A stretch of DNA of 64,000 nt. Origin: Piscinibacter sp943370595 (GTDB lineage Bacteria > Pseudomonadota > Gammaproteobacteria > Burkholderiales > Burkholderiaceae_C). Positions within the stretch are counted from its first letter, which is position 1; the number at the start of each line of letters is the position of its first letter. The position numbers and the translations under genes were made by a program. The stretch spans positions 62,001 through 126,000 of the forward strand of contig CALRRO020000006.1 of NCBI GenBank assembly GCA_943370595.1, read 5' to 3'. Below are positions 15,439 to 24,097 of this stretch, piece after piece. The notes beneath the pieces are model-generated. The model saw only the letters and a list, made by a program, of their open reading frames with translations. It did no database searches and was not told the origin of the DNA.

Positions 15439-16233
15439 TCAGCGCTTGATGGACGGGGCGATCGACTCGGCGCCGCGGGCATTGACGCCCATGAACACCG
15501 AGACGGCGATGGTCGGCTCGCTGCCGAAGCCCGGGTAGGGGAAGCGCTGCTGGCGGTAGCAGTCGTTCAGGCGCAGCTGCATGCTCCACATCTGGCCGTT
15601 GCTGACGCGGTAGGCCGGCCAGGCGGCGAAGCCGACGCCGTCGCCGGGGTTCTTCGTCAGGTTGGGCAGGTCCTGCAGGCGGATGCGCTTGCCGTCTTCG
15701 CCGTGGCAGGAGGCACAGGAGAAGTCCATCGGCCCGGCGCGGTAGAAGAACACGCGCTTGCCGATCTCGTACATCTTCTTCTCGTCGGCGTGGCCCTGCG
15801 GCAGGCTGAAGCGCAGCCCGCGCGACTCCGCCGCCACCCAGGTGGCCAGCGCGGTCAGGTTGGCCTGCTCGCCCTTGCCGAAGGGCGTGGCGGCGATCTC
15901 CGCGGCGTTGAAGCCCTGCAGCGTCTCCATGCAGGTGACCAGGCGAGTCTCCAGGTCCTGCACCTTCTTCGTGTCGGCGAACCAGCGCGGCAGTTCGACG
16001 AACGCCCCCTTCACCACGCCCGGGCCCTTGCCCAGGTCGCACTGCTCGAGCGTGGCGTTCTTCGGGCCGCGCTTCTGCTTCCACAGAGCCTCGCCCTTGG
16101 CTTCGAACAGATCGGCCGGGTTGCCGTCGGCCAGCATCGCGCGGTATTCGGCGATGCCGTCGGCGGCGCTCTTCTGCGCGAGGGCGGGCGTCGTCGCGAC
16201 GGCCAGGGCGGTGGTGAGGATCAGGCGGCGCAT
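15439..16233 (-). CDS. soxA: Sulfur oxidation c-type cytochrome SoxA
   Basis: A 264-residue periplasmic cytochrome, catalytic half of SoxAX. A signal peptide ends at ALAQ (residue 20). The C-terminal heme motif is CASCH (Cys173, Cys176, His177), and Cys225 in NDCYRQQRFP is the heme-ligating active cysteine that forms the persulfide. In place of the N-terminal heme of diheme SoxA there is a cysteine pair, Cys65 and Cys101, expected to form a disulfide, so this is the monoheme type. The gene is 13 bases behind soxZ. SoxAX oxidatively joins thiosulfate to the SoxY carrier cysteine. Confidence 0.95.
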   Translation of the reverse strand: MRRLILTTALAVATTPALAQKSAADGIAEYRAMLADGNPADLFEAKGEALWKQKRGPKNATLEQCDLGKGPGVVKGAFVELPRWFADTKKVQDLETRLVTCMETLQGFNAAEIAATPFGKGEQANLTALATWVAAESRGLRFSLPQGHADEKKMYEIGKRVFFYRAGPMDFSCASCHGEDGKRIRLQDLPNLTKNPGDGVGFAAWPAYRVSNGQMWSMQLRLNDCYRQQRFPYPGFGSEPTIAVSVFMGVNARGAESIAPSIKR

Positions 16234-16246
16234 GCGGCGGCTCCGG

Positions 16247-16558
16247 TCAGCTGACGGTGGCTTCGTCGGTACGGCTGTCGCCCTTGTTGTCCTTCCAGCT
16301 GATCGCGACCTTGTCGCCGGCCTTGGCGCCCTTGATCGTGAACTGCAGGAAGGGGTTCTTCGCCACCGACGGGCCCCACTGCGCGGTCATCACCGGCTTG
16401 CCGTTGTGGGTTGCGCTGACTTCCTGGATGAACCAGGCGGGAATCGTCTTGCCGGCGGCGTCCTTGCGCTGGCCGGTTTCCATCTCGTGGCTCATCAGCA
16501 CGCGCACGGTGGTCTTATCGCCTTGCGCCTGGGCGCGGATGCGCATCGGGTCTGCCAT
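16247..16558 (-). CDS. soxZ: Thiosulfate oxidation carrier complex protein SoxZ
   Basis: A 103-residue beta-sandwich protein with typical SoxZ sequence: MRIRAQAQGDKTTVRVLMSHEMETG at the start and GDKVAISWKDNKGDSRTDE at the end. It has no signal peptide and is exported by hitch-hiking with Tat-dependent SoxY, forming the SoxYZ sulfur-carrier complex. Ribosome site AGGAGA precedes the ATG. It lies 48 bases behind soxY and 13 bases before soxA in the soxCDYZAX operon. Length matches the family. Confidence 0.96.
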   Translation of the reverse strand: MADPMRIRAQAQGDKTTVRVLMSHEMETGQRKDAAGKTIPAWFIQEVSATHNGKPVMTAQWGPSVAKNPFLQFTIKGAKAGDKVAISWKDNKGDSRTDEATVS

Positions 16559-16606
16559 GTGTATCTCCTGGGATTCGTTGAAGGGTCGGTCTCGGAGGGG
16601 TGGGAC

Positions 16607-17065
16607 TCAGCCGCCACAGCCCCCGAGCGTGACCTTGATTTCCTTGGCCGCGTAGAGCACCTTGTTGTCAGCGGTGATCGCGACGGCGAACACGTTGGAC
16701 GACTGGCCCATCTTCACGCGGGTGGAGATGTTGGCCTCGACCGCGTCGGTGACGTCGAACACGGCGGCCAGCATGTTGGGGTTCTTCTCGACCAGCAGCA
16801 GCAGGCGCTTCACGCCGGGCAGCGTGGTGGCGGCGCCGACCGGCACGACGGCGCCGTTCTCGGCGATGTCGGGCCCGGTGATGGTGACGTCCTTGCTCTC
16901 GGTCGGGTTGGCGGTGCCCAGCGCCTTCATGAGGTCGCCCATGTTCTTGGCATCGAAGGCGGCCTGCGACCAGTTGGCCAGGGCGGTCTGCGGCAGCAGG
17001 CCCAGGCCGGCCAGCGCGGCAGCCAGGGACGCGCTGCGCGCCAGCATGTCTCGACGGGTTTGCAT
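16607..17065 (-). CDS. soxY: Thiosulfate oxidation carrier protein SoxY
   Basis: A 152-residue sulfur-carrier protein. The Tat signal TRRDMLARSASLAAALAGLGLL is at the N-terminus, and the flexible C-terminal swinging arm ends in GGCGG, with Cys150 as the residue that carries the sulfur intermediates. The core shows MGDLMKALG and TSITGPDIAENGAVVPV-like SoxY sequence. It functions with SoxZ in the periplasm as the substrate for SoxAX, SoxB and SoxCD. Ribosome site AGGAGA lies before the ATG at 17065. It follows soxD with a 61-base gap. Confidence 0.96.
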   Translation of the reverse strand: MQTRRDMLARSASLAAALAGLGLLPQTALANWSQAAFDAKNMGDLMKALGTANPTESKDVTITGPDIAENGAVVPVGAATTLPGVKRLLLLVEKNPNMLAAVFDVTDAVEANISTRVKMGQSSNVFAVAITADNKVLYAAKEIKVTLGGCGG

Positions 17066-17126
17066 GTGTTCTCCTGAGGAATCGGTGGATGTTAGGGGGA
17101 AGGCGTGTGTCGCGTCATGGGAGGAA

Positions 17127-18182
17127 CTACTTCCTCGCGCTATCCGCCAGCCACTGCGCGATGGATTTTGCTTCCGCTTCGGTCAGGCTCTGCGGCGGCA
17201 TGGGGATCGCGCCCCACACGCCACTGCCACCCGCGCGGATCTTCCCGGCCAGGTAGCCAGCCGCATCGGCCTGGCCGGCGTACTTCTTCGCGATCTCGGC
17301 GAAGCCCGGGCCGACGAGTTTCGTGTCCATGCCATGGCAGGCCGTGCAGCCGTTCTTGCCCAGCAGCGCGACGGCGGCCGGCGTTGCCGGTCGGGCCGCC
17401 GGGGCGGTGGCCGGTGCCGCTGCCGGCGCGCCCGGCGGGCGGGTGGTGTCGGCGCCGTGCTGCGCACCGACCAGGCGGTTCTGCTCGGCGAGGTTGCCGT
17501 GCGCGTTGCGCGCATGGTCGGGCAGGAACGAGGCCAGCGTCGGCTCGACCGCGCAGTTGCGCATGCACGTCGAACCTTGCACGTCGGGCTTGCGCGACTT
17601 GCCGTCCGGCCACAGGGCATGGTCGGTGGTCATGCCGTTGCGGTTGGGCAGCAGCGCCTGGGCCTGCGCCATGGTGGCGTCGCTGAGCACGAAGTCGGCC
17701 GGCACGATGTCGCCCAGGTTCAGCAGGAAGGCGGTGACGGCGTAGACCTCGTCCGGCGTCAGCGATTTCGGCGCCGTCCAGGGCATCGCGCGGTTGATGT
17801 AGTCCCACAGCGTCGACACCGTCGAGACCTTCATCAGCGTCGTCCGGCCGGGGAAGCCCGGGTCGGTCAGGCGCGCGACGCGGCCGGTCTTGACGTCCTC
17901 TCGGGTCGTGCCACCGACCAGCGGCGAGAAGGTCGAGTTCGCCTCGCCGAACACGCCGTGGCAGGACGCGCACTTCGCCTCCCACACGTCCTGGCCCTGG
18001 CTGACCGAGCCCTGGCCCTTGGGCAGGCCCTTGAAGTCGGGGCGCACGTCGATGTCCCAGGCGGCCACTTCGCGGGGCGTGGCTTCGCGGCCGATGCCCG
18101 GGAAGGGAGTCTGGGCCTGGGTGGCACCGGCGGCGGCCAGGGCCAGCAGCGCTGCGGTCAGCAGGCTACGAGAGCTGGACAT
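17127..18182 (-). CDS. soxD: Sulfur dehydrogenase diheme cytochrome subunit SoxD
   Basis: A 351-residue periplasmic cytochrome with a signal peptide (cut near TQAQ, residue 24). There are two heme motifs: CASCH at residues 71-75 and CTACH at 279-283. A cysteine pair lies in STCMRNC (206-210). An Ala/Pro-rich linker at about 245-270 joins the N-terminal SoxD domain to the C-terminal class I cytochrome domain, whose ligand Met is in AIPMPPQ. It accepts electrons from the SoxC molybdenum site when SoxY-bound sulfane sulfur is oxidised. The start overlaps the end of soxC by 17 bases. Confidence 0.95.
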   Translation of the reverse strand: MSSSRSLLTAALLALAAAGATQAQTPFPGIGREATPREVAAWDIDVRPDFKGLPKGQGSVSQGQDVWEAKCASCHGVFGEANSTFSPLVGGTTREDVKTGRVARLTDPGFPGRTTLMKVSTVSTLWDYINRAMPWTAPKSLTPDEVYAVTAFLLNLGDIVPADFVLSDATMAQAQALLPNRNGMTTDHALWPDGKSRKPDVQGSTCMRNCAVEPTLASFLPDHARNAHGNLAEQNRLVGAQHGADTTRPPGAPAAAPATAPAARPATPAAVALLGKNGCTACHGMDTKLVGPGFAEIAKKYAGQADAAGYLAGKIRAGGSGVWGAIPMPPQSLTEAEAKSIAQWLADSARK

Positions 18183-19542
18183 TCTTCACCTCGCCGCTTT
18201 CCTGCACCAGCCACGACTGGATGGAGTTGTTGTGATAGATCGAGCGTGTGCCTCGCACCGCGCGGTTCTGCCGGTAGGTCGGCTGCACGTGGCCGGTCTC
18301 GTCGGTGGCGCGGCTCTGCACCAGGGCGGGCTTGCCATCCCACACCCAGTCGATGTTGAAGCGCGTCAGGCATTTCGCCATCACCGGCCCTTCGAGGCGC
18401 GCCGGTCGCCAGTGGCGCCCGCCGTCGACCGACACGTCGACCTTGGCGATCTTCCCGCGGCCCGACCAGGCGAGGCCGGAGACGTTGTAGAAGCCCTTGT
18501 CCAGCAGAACCTGCCCGCCCGAGGGCGTGGTCACCACGCTCTTCACCTCCTGGGTGCTCGAGTACTGGCGGTGCAGGCCGCCGGGCATCAGGTCGACGTA
18601 GTGAATGGTCTCGTCCTTGGTGCCGTAGGGCTTGTCGCCCACCTCGATGCGGCGCAGGTACTTCACCCAGCTCACGCCCTGCACGCCGGGCACCACCAGG
18701 CGCAGCGGGTAGCCGTTCTCCGGCCGCAGCATCTCGCCGTTCTGCCCGTAGGCAACCAGCACCTCGCCGGACTCGACCAGTTCCATCGGGATGGTGCGCG
18801 TCATCGAGGAGCCGTCGGCGCCTTCGGCGAGCACGAAGCGGGCGCGCTTGTAGTCGACACCGGCCAGGTCGAACAACACGCGCAGCGGCACGCCGGTGAA
18901 CTCGCTGCACGACAGCATGCCGTGGGTGTACTGAACCGTCGGTACGGCGACGTTGCCCCACTCCATGCCGGTGTTGGCGCCGCACTCGATGAAGTGGAAG
19001 CGCGACACGCTGGGCAGCCGCATGATCTCGTCCATCGCGAAGACCATGGACTTCTTCAGCAGCGACGGGTCGGAGCCGTTGAGCATCAGGCGGTGCTTGG
19101 ACGGGTCGATGTCCCACCAGCCCTGGTGGTGCCGCTCGAAATGCAGGCCGGCCGGTGTGACGATGCCGAACAGCGACTGCAGCGGCGCGAAGGACACCGA
19201 GGCCTGTGCCGTCTGCGTCAGCCCCGGGCTGGGGCGGCGCTGCACGTTGGCCTCGTACTTCGACGGCTTGCCGTAGCCGTCGGTCGCCACCGGCTGGCCC
19301 AGGCCCTTGCTGTGCTCGGGCAGTTCCAGGATGTTCGGGTCGCCGCCGGTGGCGGGAATCGGGTTGGACTGCGCAGCGGCCGGTGCAGTGACGCCGACCG
19401 CGGCCGCGGCGGCGAAGGCGCTGCGGATGAAGTCCCGGCGGCCTTGGCGCGCTTCCGCAAAGACGGTGCGCACGCCGGCCTTGTCGACGAAACCCTCCGG
19501 TGCGCGCTGCAGCCGGCCGGGCAGGGGGGAGTCGCGGTCCAC
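18166..19542 (-). CDS. soxC: Sulfane dehydrogenase molybdoprotein SoxC
   Basis: A 458-residue member of the sulfite oxidase family with molybdopterin cofactor. SoxCD oxidises SoxY-bound sulfane sulfur, which lets the Sox pathway run fully to sulfate without storing sulfur globules. A Tat motif RQGRRDFIRSAFAAAA lies at about residues 32-47. The probable molybdenum-ligating cysteine is Cys187 in FIECGANTGMEW. A dimerisation domain with VDVSVDGGRHW follows. The start is a GTG at 19542, with GGAG eight bases upstream, giving an N-terminal extension of about 30 residues before the twin arginines. First gene of the soxCDYZAX operon. Confidence 0.94.
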   Translation of the reverse strand: MDRDSPLPGRLQRAPEGFVDKAGVRTVFAEARQGRRDFIRSAFAAAAAVGVTAPAAAQSNPIPATGGDPNILELPEHSKGLGQPVATDGYGKPSKYEANVQRRPSPGLTQTAQASVSFAPLQSLFGIVTPAGLHFERHHQGWWDIDPSKHRLMLNGSDPSLLKKSMVFAMDEIMRLPSVSRFHFIECGANTGMEWGNVAVPTVQYTHGMLSCSEFTGVPLRVLFDLAGVDYKRARFVLAEGADGSSMTRTIPMELVESGEVLVAYGQNGEMLRPENGYPLRLVVPGVQGVSWVKYLRRIEVGDKPYGTKDETIHYVDLMPGGLHRQYSSTQEVKSVVTTPSGGQVLLDKGFYNVSGLAWSGRGKIAKVDVSVDGGRHWRPARLEGPVMAKCLTRFNIDWVWDGKPALVQSRATDETGHVQPTYRQNRAVRGTRSIYHNNSIQSWLVQESGEVKNVQLS

Positions 19543-19581
19543 GGGATCTCCAGAAGCGGGGGTGGGGAGAAAGATCGCTAT

Positions 19582-19601
19582 ATAAGCACAAACGGATATT
19601 A
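19582..19601 (-). promoter_or_regulatory. Candidate sox operator upstream of soxC
   Basis: Plus-strand sequence ATAAGC-ACAAAC-GGATATTA, 40-59 bases upstream of the soxC GTG, inside an AT-rich tract (19578-19603). It shares ATAAGC with the soxB element and GATATT with the soxH element, at the same spacing. The position fits an operator overlapping the promoter of the soxCDYZAX operon. Confidence 0.4.
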
Positions 19602-19777
19602 AGGCGCCTCACGACGCTGGACACCCCGGGGAAACGATAGGCTCGGGCGTCAGCGCCGCGCAAGCGGGCCTGACGGCGGGTGTCGCGGGAGTGACAGGTT
19701 CGACGGAATGTCCCCAATGGCGCCGGGCGGGCGCCCTCGGGATCATCGCCCTCTTCTCGAACCGCTGGACACGACCC

Positions 19778-20770
19778 ATGAACCCGAACGCCACGACGGC
19801 GCTGCTGCGCCGCCGACTGATTGCCGCCGCGCTGGCCGGTGCCGCCGCCTGTTTCGCCTCGCCTTCGGCGCTGGCCCAGGCCTTCCCGAGCAAGCCGATC
19901 ACGCTGATCGTGCCCTGGCCGGCTGGCGGCTCCACCGACCGGCATCTGCGGGGTCTGGCCGAGATCGCCGGCCGCCACCTCGGGCAGCCGGTGATCGTCA
20001 ACAACCAGCCCGGTGCCGGCGGCACGCTCGGCCCGGGCACGATGGCGCTGACGGCCAAGCCCGACGGCTACACCATCGCCCAGTTTCCGATGGGCATGCT
20101 GCGCATCCCGCACATGACCAAGCAGCAGTGGCATCCGATCAACGACTTCAGCTTCATCCTCGGTGTGTCGGGCTACACCTTCGGCTTCGTGGTCAAGGCC
20201 GACTCGCCGCACAAGAGCTTCACCGACTACGTCGATGCGGCGCGCAAGGCGCCGGGGGCGGTCAACTACGGCTCGACCGGCAACGGCACCAGCCCGCACC
20301 TGCTGATGGAAGAGGTGGCGGCGGCGGCCAAGGTGCAGCTCACGCACGTGCCCTACAAGGGCAATGCCGATCTGATGCAGTCTCTGATCGGCGGCCACGT
20401 GATGGCAGCCAGCGACGCCACCGGCTGGGACAAGTTCGTCGACGGCGGCCAGATGCGCCTGCTGGTCACCTTCGGCGAGAACCGTACCAAGCGCTGGCCG
20501 AGCGTGCCGACCGCAAAGGACCTCGGCTATGGCGTGGTCTCGAGCTCGCCCTACGGCCTGGTGGGCCCGAAGGGCATGGACCCGGCGGTGATGAAGACCC
20601 TGCACGATGCCTTCAAGAAGGCGATGGACGACCCCAAGCACCTCGAACTGCTCGAGCAGCTCAACCAGGACCCCTGGTACCGCAGCGGCGAGGACTATGC
20701 AAAATGGGCCGCGGAAACCTACGCCAAGGACAAGGCGCTGATCGAGCGCCTGGGCCTGGCGGCCAAGTGA
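19778..20770 (+). CDS. Bug-type (TctC family) periplasmic binding protein
   Basis: A 330-residue tripartite tricarboxylate transporter substrate-binding protein. It has a signal peptide (cut after ALAQ), then the typical start FPSKPITLIVPWPAGGSTD. Other family marks are NNQPGAGGTLG, VNYGSTGNGTSPHL and HVPYKG. Bug proteins are abundant in Burkholderiales and bind carboxylates and other small molecules; many lack linked membrane subunits, as here. The ATG at 19778 was chosen because the signal peptide starts there. It has no strong ribosome site. It is followed after 34 bases by an SDR gene that probably shares its transcript, so the ligand may be that enzyme's substrate. Confidence 0.88.
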   Translation: MNPNATTALLRRRLIAAALAGAAACFASPSALAQAFPSKPITLIVPWPAGGSTDRHLRGLAEIAGRHLGQPVIVNNQPGAGGTLGPGTMALTAKPDGYTIAQFPMGMLRIPHMTKQQWHPINDFSFILGVSGYTFGFVVKADSPHKSFTDYVDAARKAPGAVNYGSTGNGTSPHLLMEEVAAAAKVQLTHVPYKGNADLMQSLIGGHVMAASDATGWDKFVDGGQMRLLVTFGENRTKRWPSVPTAKDLGYGVVSSSPYGLVGPKGMDPAVMKTLHDAFKKAMDDPKHLELLEQLNQDPWYRSGEDYAKWAAETYAKDKALIERLGLAAK

Positions 20771-20804
20771 ACAGACCAGTGAACCGACAAGGGAGAGGAC
20801 CTCT

Positions 20805-21704
20805 GTGAGCATTCGATTCGACGGCCAGGTGGCCATCGTCACCGGCGCGGGTGGTGGCCTGGGCCGCCAGCACGCGCTGGCCCTGGCGGCGCGTGGCGCC
20901 AAGGTGGTGGTCAACGATTTCGGCCGGGTGGCCGACGGGCAGACGCTGAGTGCCGCCGAACTGGTGGTGCGCGAGATCGAGGCCGCCGGCGGCACCGCAG
21001 TGGTCAACGCCGCGTCGGTGACCGACGAAGCCGGCGTCGCCGCGATGGTGGCCGACACGATGGCGCTCTGGGGACGCATCGACATCCTGGTCAACAACGC
21101 CGGCATCCTGCGCGACAAGAGCTTCGCGAAGATGGACCTGGCCGACTTCCGGCTCGTCGTCGACGTGCACCTGATGGGCGCGGTGAACTGCACCCATGCC
21201 GTCTGGCCCATCATGCGGGCGCAAAAGTACGGCCGAATCGTCATGACGACCTCGTCGTCGGGCCTGTACGGCAACTTCGGCCAGACCAACTACGGCGCAG
21301 CCAAGATGGCCCTGGTCGGCTTCATGCAGACGCTGGCGCTGGAAGGTGCGAAGGACGGCATCCGGGTCAACTGCCTGGCGCCGACCGCCGCGACCCGCAT
21401 GACCGAAGGCCTGATGCCGGCGGCCGTGCTGGAGAAACTGGCGCCGGAGGCGGTGACGCCGGGGCTGATCCACCTCGTCTCGGCCGATGCGCCGACGCGG
21501 GCGATCCTCTGTGCCGGGGCCGGCACCTTCGAGCGCGCCTACATCACGATGACCACCGGCGCGCACATCGGCACCGGGGAGGACGCGGCCGAGCAGGTGG
21601 CCGCCCGGTTCGGCGAGATCTCCGACCGCAGCGAGGAAATCGTGCCCGGCAGCGGCAGCGAGCAGGGCGCCAACGAGGTTGCCCGGGCATTGCGCGGGGG
21701 CTGA
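20805..21704 (+). CDS. Short-chain dehydrogenase/reductase, MFE-2-like
   Basis: A 299-residue NAD(P)-dependent SDR enzyme. The cofactor motif TGAGGGLGRQHA is near residue 13, NNAG near 105, and the catalytic Ser with Tyr-x-x-x-Lys in TSSSGLYGNFGQTNYGAAK. The sequence resembles the hydroxyacyl-CoA dehydrogenase domain of peroxisomal multifunctional enzyme type 2, such as in NDFGR and GLYGNFGQTNY, so a 3-hydroxyacyl-CoA or similar substrate is likely but not proven. The start is a GTG with GGGAGAGG nine bases upstream. It is probably co-transcribed with the Bug-type binding protein gene. Confidence 0.87.
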   Translation: MSIRFDGQVAIVTGAGGGLGRQHALALAARGAKVVVNDFGRVADGQTLSAAELVVREIEAAGGTAVVNAASVTDEAGVAAMVADTMALWGRIDILVNNAGILRDKSFAKMDLADFRLVVDVHLMGAVNCTHAVWPIMRAQKYGRIVMTTSSSGLYGNFGQTNYGAAKMALVGFMQTLALEGAKDGIRVNCLAPTAATRMTEGLMPAAVLEKLAPEAVTPGLIHLVSADAPTRAILCAGAGTFERAYITMTTGAHIGTGEDAAEQVAARFGEISDRSEEIVPGSGSEQGANEVARALRGG

Positions 21705-21732
21705 ACCCCGGCCCGTACAATCCGCGGGTTTT

Positions 21733-21752
21733 GCCCCCGGCATCCCGGGGGC
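21733..21752. other. GC-rich hairpin in yajC leader
   Basis: Perfect inverted repeat GCCCCCGG/CCGGGGGC with a four-base loop CATC, ending 9 bases before the yajC ribosome site GAGGA. There is no T-run after it on the plus strand, so it is not a standard terminator for the SDR gene. TACAAT at 21716-21721 could be a -10 box for yajC. Confidence 0.45.
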
Positions 21753-21772
21753 GATCACCTGAGGACGTCCCC

Positions 21773-22105
21773 GTGTTCATCTCCCAAGCATTCGCGCAGG
21801 CGCCGGCGCCTGCCGCCGCTCCCGATTCCTTCCTCGGCAGCCTGGGCAGCATGCTCCCGCTGCTGCTGATGTTCGTGGTGCTCTACTTCGTGATGATCCG
21901 GCCGCAGATGAAGCGGCAGAAGGAGCACAAGGCCATGATCGACGCGCTGGCCAAGGGCGACGAGGTCGTCACCGGCGGCGGCATGGTCGGTCGAGTCGCC
22001 AAGCTCGCCGAGACCTTCGTGCACGTCGAGGTCGCCAGCGGCGTCGAGATCCAGGTGCAGCGCACGGCGATCGTGCAGGTGCTGCCCAAGGGCACGTTCA
22101 AGTAA
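21773..22105 (+). CDS. yajC: Preprotein translocase subunit YajC
   Basis: A 110-residue single-span membrane protein associated with SecDF. After a short Ala/Pro-rich N-terminus comes the transmembrane helix MLPLLLMFVVLYFVMI, then the family hallmark RPQMKRQKEHKAMIDALAKGDEVVTGGG. I infer a GTG start at 21773 (VFISQAFAQ), which gives the usual length and has GAGGA upstream; an earlier start would add unrelated residues. It leads the yajC-secD-secF operon, with 90 bases to secD. Confidence 0.93.
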   Translation: MFISQAFAQAPAPAAAPDSFLGSLGSMLPLLLMFVVLYFVMIRPQMKRQKEHKAMIDALAKGDEVVTGGGMVGRVAKLAETFVHVEVASGVEIQVQRTAIVQVLPKGTFK

Positions 22106-22134
22106 TCACCCGCCCGGCCCTCGCTTGACGAGGC

Positions 22135-22153
22135 GGTCCGCCCCTGGCGGACC
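22135..22153. other. Hairpin between yajC and secD
   Basis: Perfect inverted repeat GGTCCGCC/GGCGGACC with loop CCT in the 90-base yajC-secD spacer. No T-run follows, so it is more likely an RNA processing or stability element in the operon than a terminator. Confidence 0.4.
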
Positions 22154-22195
22154 GAGCCGTGCCGGGAGCCGGCCACCACCGGCAAGGAAGCCGTC

Positions 22196-24085
22196 ATGAA
22201 CCGCTACCCGCTGTGGAAGTACGCGATCCTGCTGGTCGCGCTGATCGTCGGATTGCTCTACACCTTGCCGAACTTCTTCGGCGAAGCGCCTGCCGTGCAG
22301 GTCAGCAGCGGCAAGGCCACGTTGAAGGTGGACGGCAGCCTGGTGCCCAAGGTCCAGCAGGCGCTGAAGGATGCCGGCATCCAGGCCGACTTCGTGCAGC
22401 TCGATGGCAACTCGGTGAAGGCGCGCTTCACCACCACCGACACGCAGATCAAGGCCAAGGACGCGATCAGCAAGTCGCTCAACCCCGATCCGGCCGACCC
22501 GAGCTACATCGTCGCGCTGAACCTGCTGTCGCGCTCGCCGCAGTGGCTGACCTCGCTGCATGCGCTGCCGATGTACCTGGGCCTGGACCTGCGCGGCGGC
22601 GTGCACTTCCTGATGCAGGTCGACATGAAGTCGGCGCTGACCAAGAAGGCGGAAGCGCTGACCGGTGACATCCGCACGCTGCTGCGCGACAAGAACCTGC
22701 GCCACGCGGGCATCACGCGCGATGGCAACAACGTCGACATCCGCTTCCGCGACCGCGAGACGCTGGCTGCCGCGCGCGGCCTGCTGACCGATCAGCTGCC
22801 CGACCTGACCTGGACCGACGCCGCCGATGGCAGCGACTTCAAGCTCTCCGGCGTGCTCAAGCCCGAGGCGGCGCGCAAGGTGCAGGAGACGGCGGTCAAG
22901 CAGAACATCACCACGCTGCACAACCGCGTCAACGAGCTGGGCGTGGCCGAGCCAGTGATCCAGCAGCAGGGCCTGGACCGGGTCGTGGTGCAGCTGCCCG
23001 GCGTGCAGGACACCGCCAAGGCCAAGGACATCATCGGCCGCACCGCGACGCTGGAAGTGCGCATGGTCGAGGACAGCGCCGAGGCAGCGGCGGCTGCCGC
23101 CGGCAGCGGCCCGGTGCCCTTCGGCACCGAGCGCTACGTCGAGCGCGGCGGCTCGCCGCTGATCCTCAAGCGCCAGGTGATCCTGACCGGCGAGAACCTG
23201 GTCGATGCGCAGGCCGGCTTCGACAGCCAAACGCAGGAGCCGACCGTCAACCTGACGCTGGACGCCAAGGGCTCGCGCATCTTCCGCGACATCACGCGCG
23301 ACAACGTCGGCAAGCGCATGGCGATCCTGCTGTTCGAGAAGGGCAAGGGCGAGGTGGTCACCGCGCCGGTGATCCGCAGCGAGATCGGCGGCGGGCGAGT
23401 GCAGATCTCCGGCCGCATGACGACGATGGAGGCCAACGACACCGCGCTGCTGCTGCGCTCGGGTTCGCTGGCTGCGCCGATGGAGATCATCGAGGAGCGC
23501 ACCATCGGCCCGACACTGGGCGCGGAGAACATCGCCAAGGGCTTCAACAGCGTGCTCTACGGCTTCGCGGCGATCGCGGTGTTCATGTGTGCGTACTACC
23601 TGCTGTTCGGCGTGTTTTCGACGCTGGCGCTGGCCTTCAACGTGCTGCTGTTGATCGCGGTGCTGTCGATGCTGCAAGCGACGCTGACGCTGCCGGGCAT
23701 CGCCGCCATCGCGCTGGCGCTGGGCATGGCGATCGACGCCAACGTGCTGATCAACGAACGCGTGCGCGAGGAACTGCGCAACGGCAAGCCACCGCAGCAG
23801 GCCATCAACGCCGGCTACGAGCAGGCCTGGGCGACCATCCTGGACTCCAACGTCACCACGCTGATCGCCGGCGTCGCGCTGCTGGCCTTCGGCTCCGGCC
23901 CGGTGCGCGGCTTCGCGATCGTGCACTGCCTGGGCATCCTGACCTCGATGTTCTCGGCGGTGATGTTCTCGCGCGGCCTGGTCAACCTCTGGTACGGCCG
24001 CCAGAAGAAGCTCAAGGGTGTATCGATCGGCCAGGTCTGGAAGCCCGCCCCCGAAGTCGGCAGCGAACCCGCCCCCAAGGCCTGA
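22196..24085 (+). CDS. secD: Protein translocase subunit SecD
   Basis: A 629-residue inner-membrane protein of the RND-like SecDF complex, which uses the proton gradient to help pull secreted proteins through the membrane. The first transmembrane helix is KYAILLVALIVGLLYTLPN, followed by the large periplasmic domain with LGLDLRGGVHFLMQVD and the C-terminal membrane block containing LALGMAIDANVLINERVREE. Ribosome site AAGGAAG supports the ATG at 22196. secF follows after 12 bases. Length is normal for the family. Confidence 0.96.
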   Translation: MNRYPLWKYAILLVALIVGLLYTLPNFFGEAPAVQVSSGKATLKVDGSLVPKVQQALKDAGIQADFVQLDGNSVKARFTTTDTQIKAKDAISKSLNPDPADPSYIVALNLLSRSPQWLTSLHALPMYLGLDLRGGVHFLMQVDMKSALTKKAEALTGDIRTLLRDKNLRHAGITRDGNNVDIRFRDRETLAAARGLLTDQLPDLTWTDAADGSDFKLSGVLKPEAARKVQETAVKQNITTLHNRVNELGVAEPVIQQQGLDRVVVQLPGVQDTAKAKDIIGRTATLEVRMVEDSAEAAAAAAGSGPVPFGTERYVERGGSPLILKRQVILTGENLVDAQAGFDSQTQEPTVNLTLDAKGSRIFRDITRDNVGKRMAILLFEKGKGEVVTAPVIRSEIGGGRVQISGRMTTMEANDTALLLRSGSLAAPMEIIEERTIGPTLGAENIAKGFNSVLYGFAAIAVFMCAYYLLFGVFSTLALAFNVLLLIAVLSMLQATLTLPGIAAIALALGMAIDANVLINERVREELRNGKPPQQAINAGYEQAWATILDSNVTTLIAGVALLAFGSGPVRGFAIVHCLGILTSMFSAVMFSRGLVNLWYGRQKKLKGVSIGQVWKPAPEVGSEPAPKA

Positions 24086-24097
24086 GGAGGAACGACC

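Noticed and set aside
18158..21289. Long minus-strand open frame spanning soxC and the Bug/SDR region
   Set aside because: It overlaps soxC in another frame and is antisense to the Bug and SDR genes; no recognisable domain.
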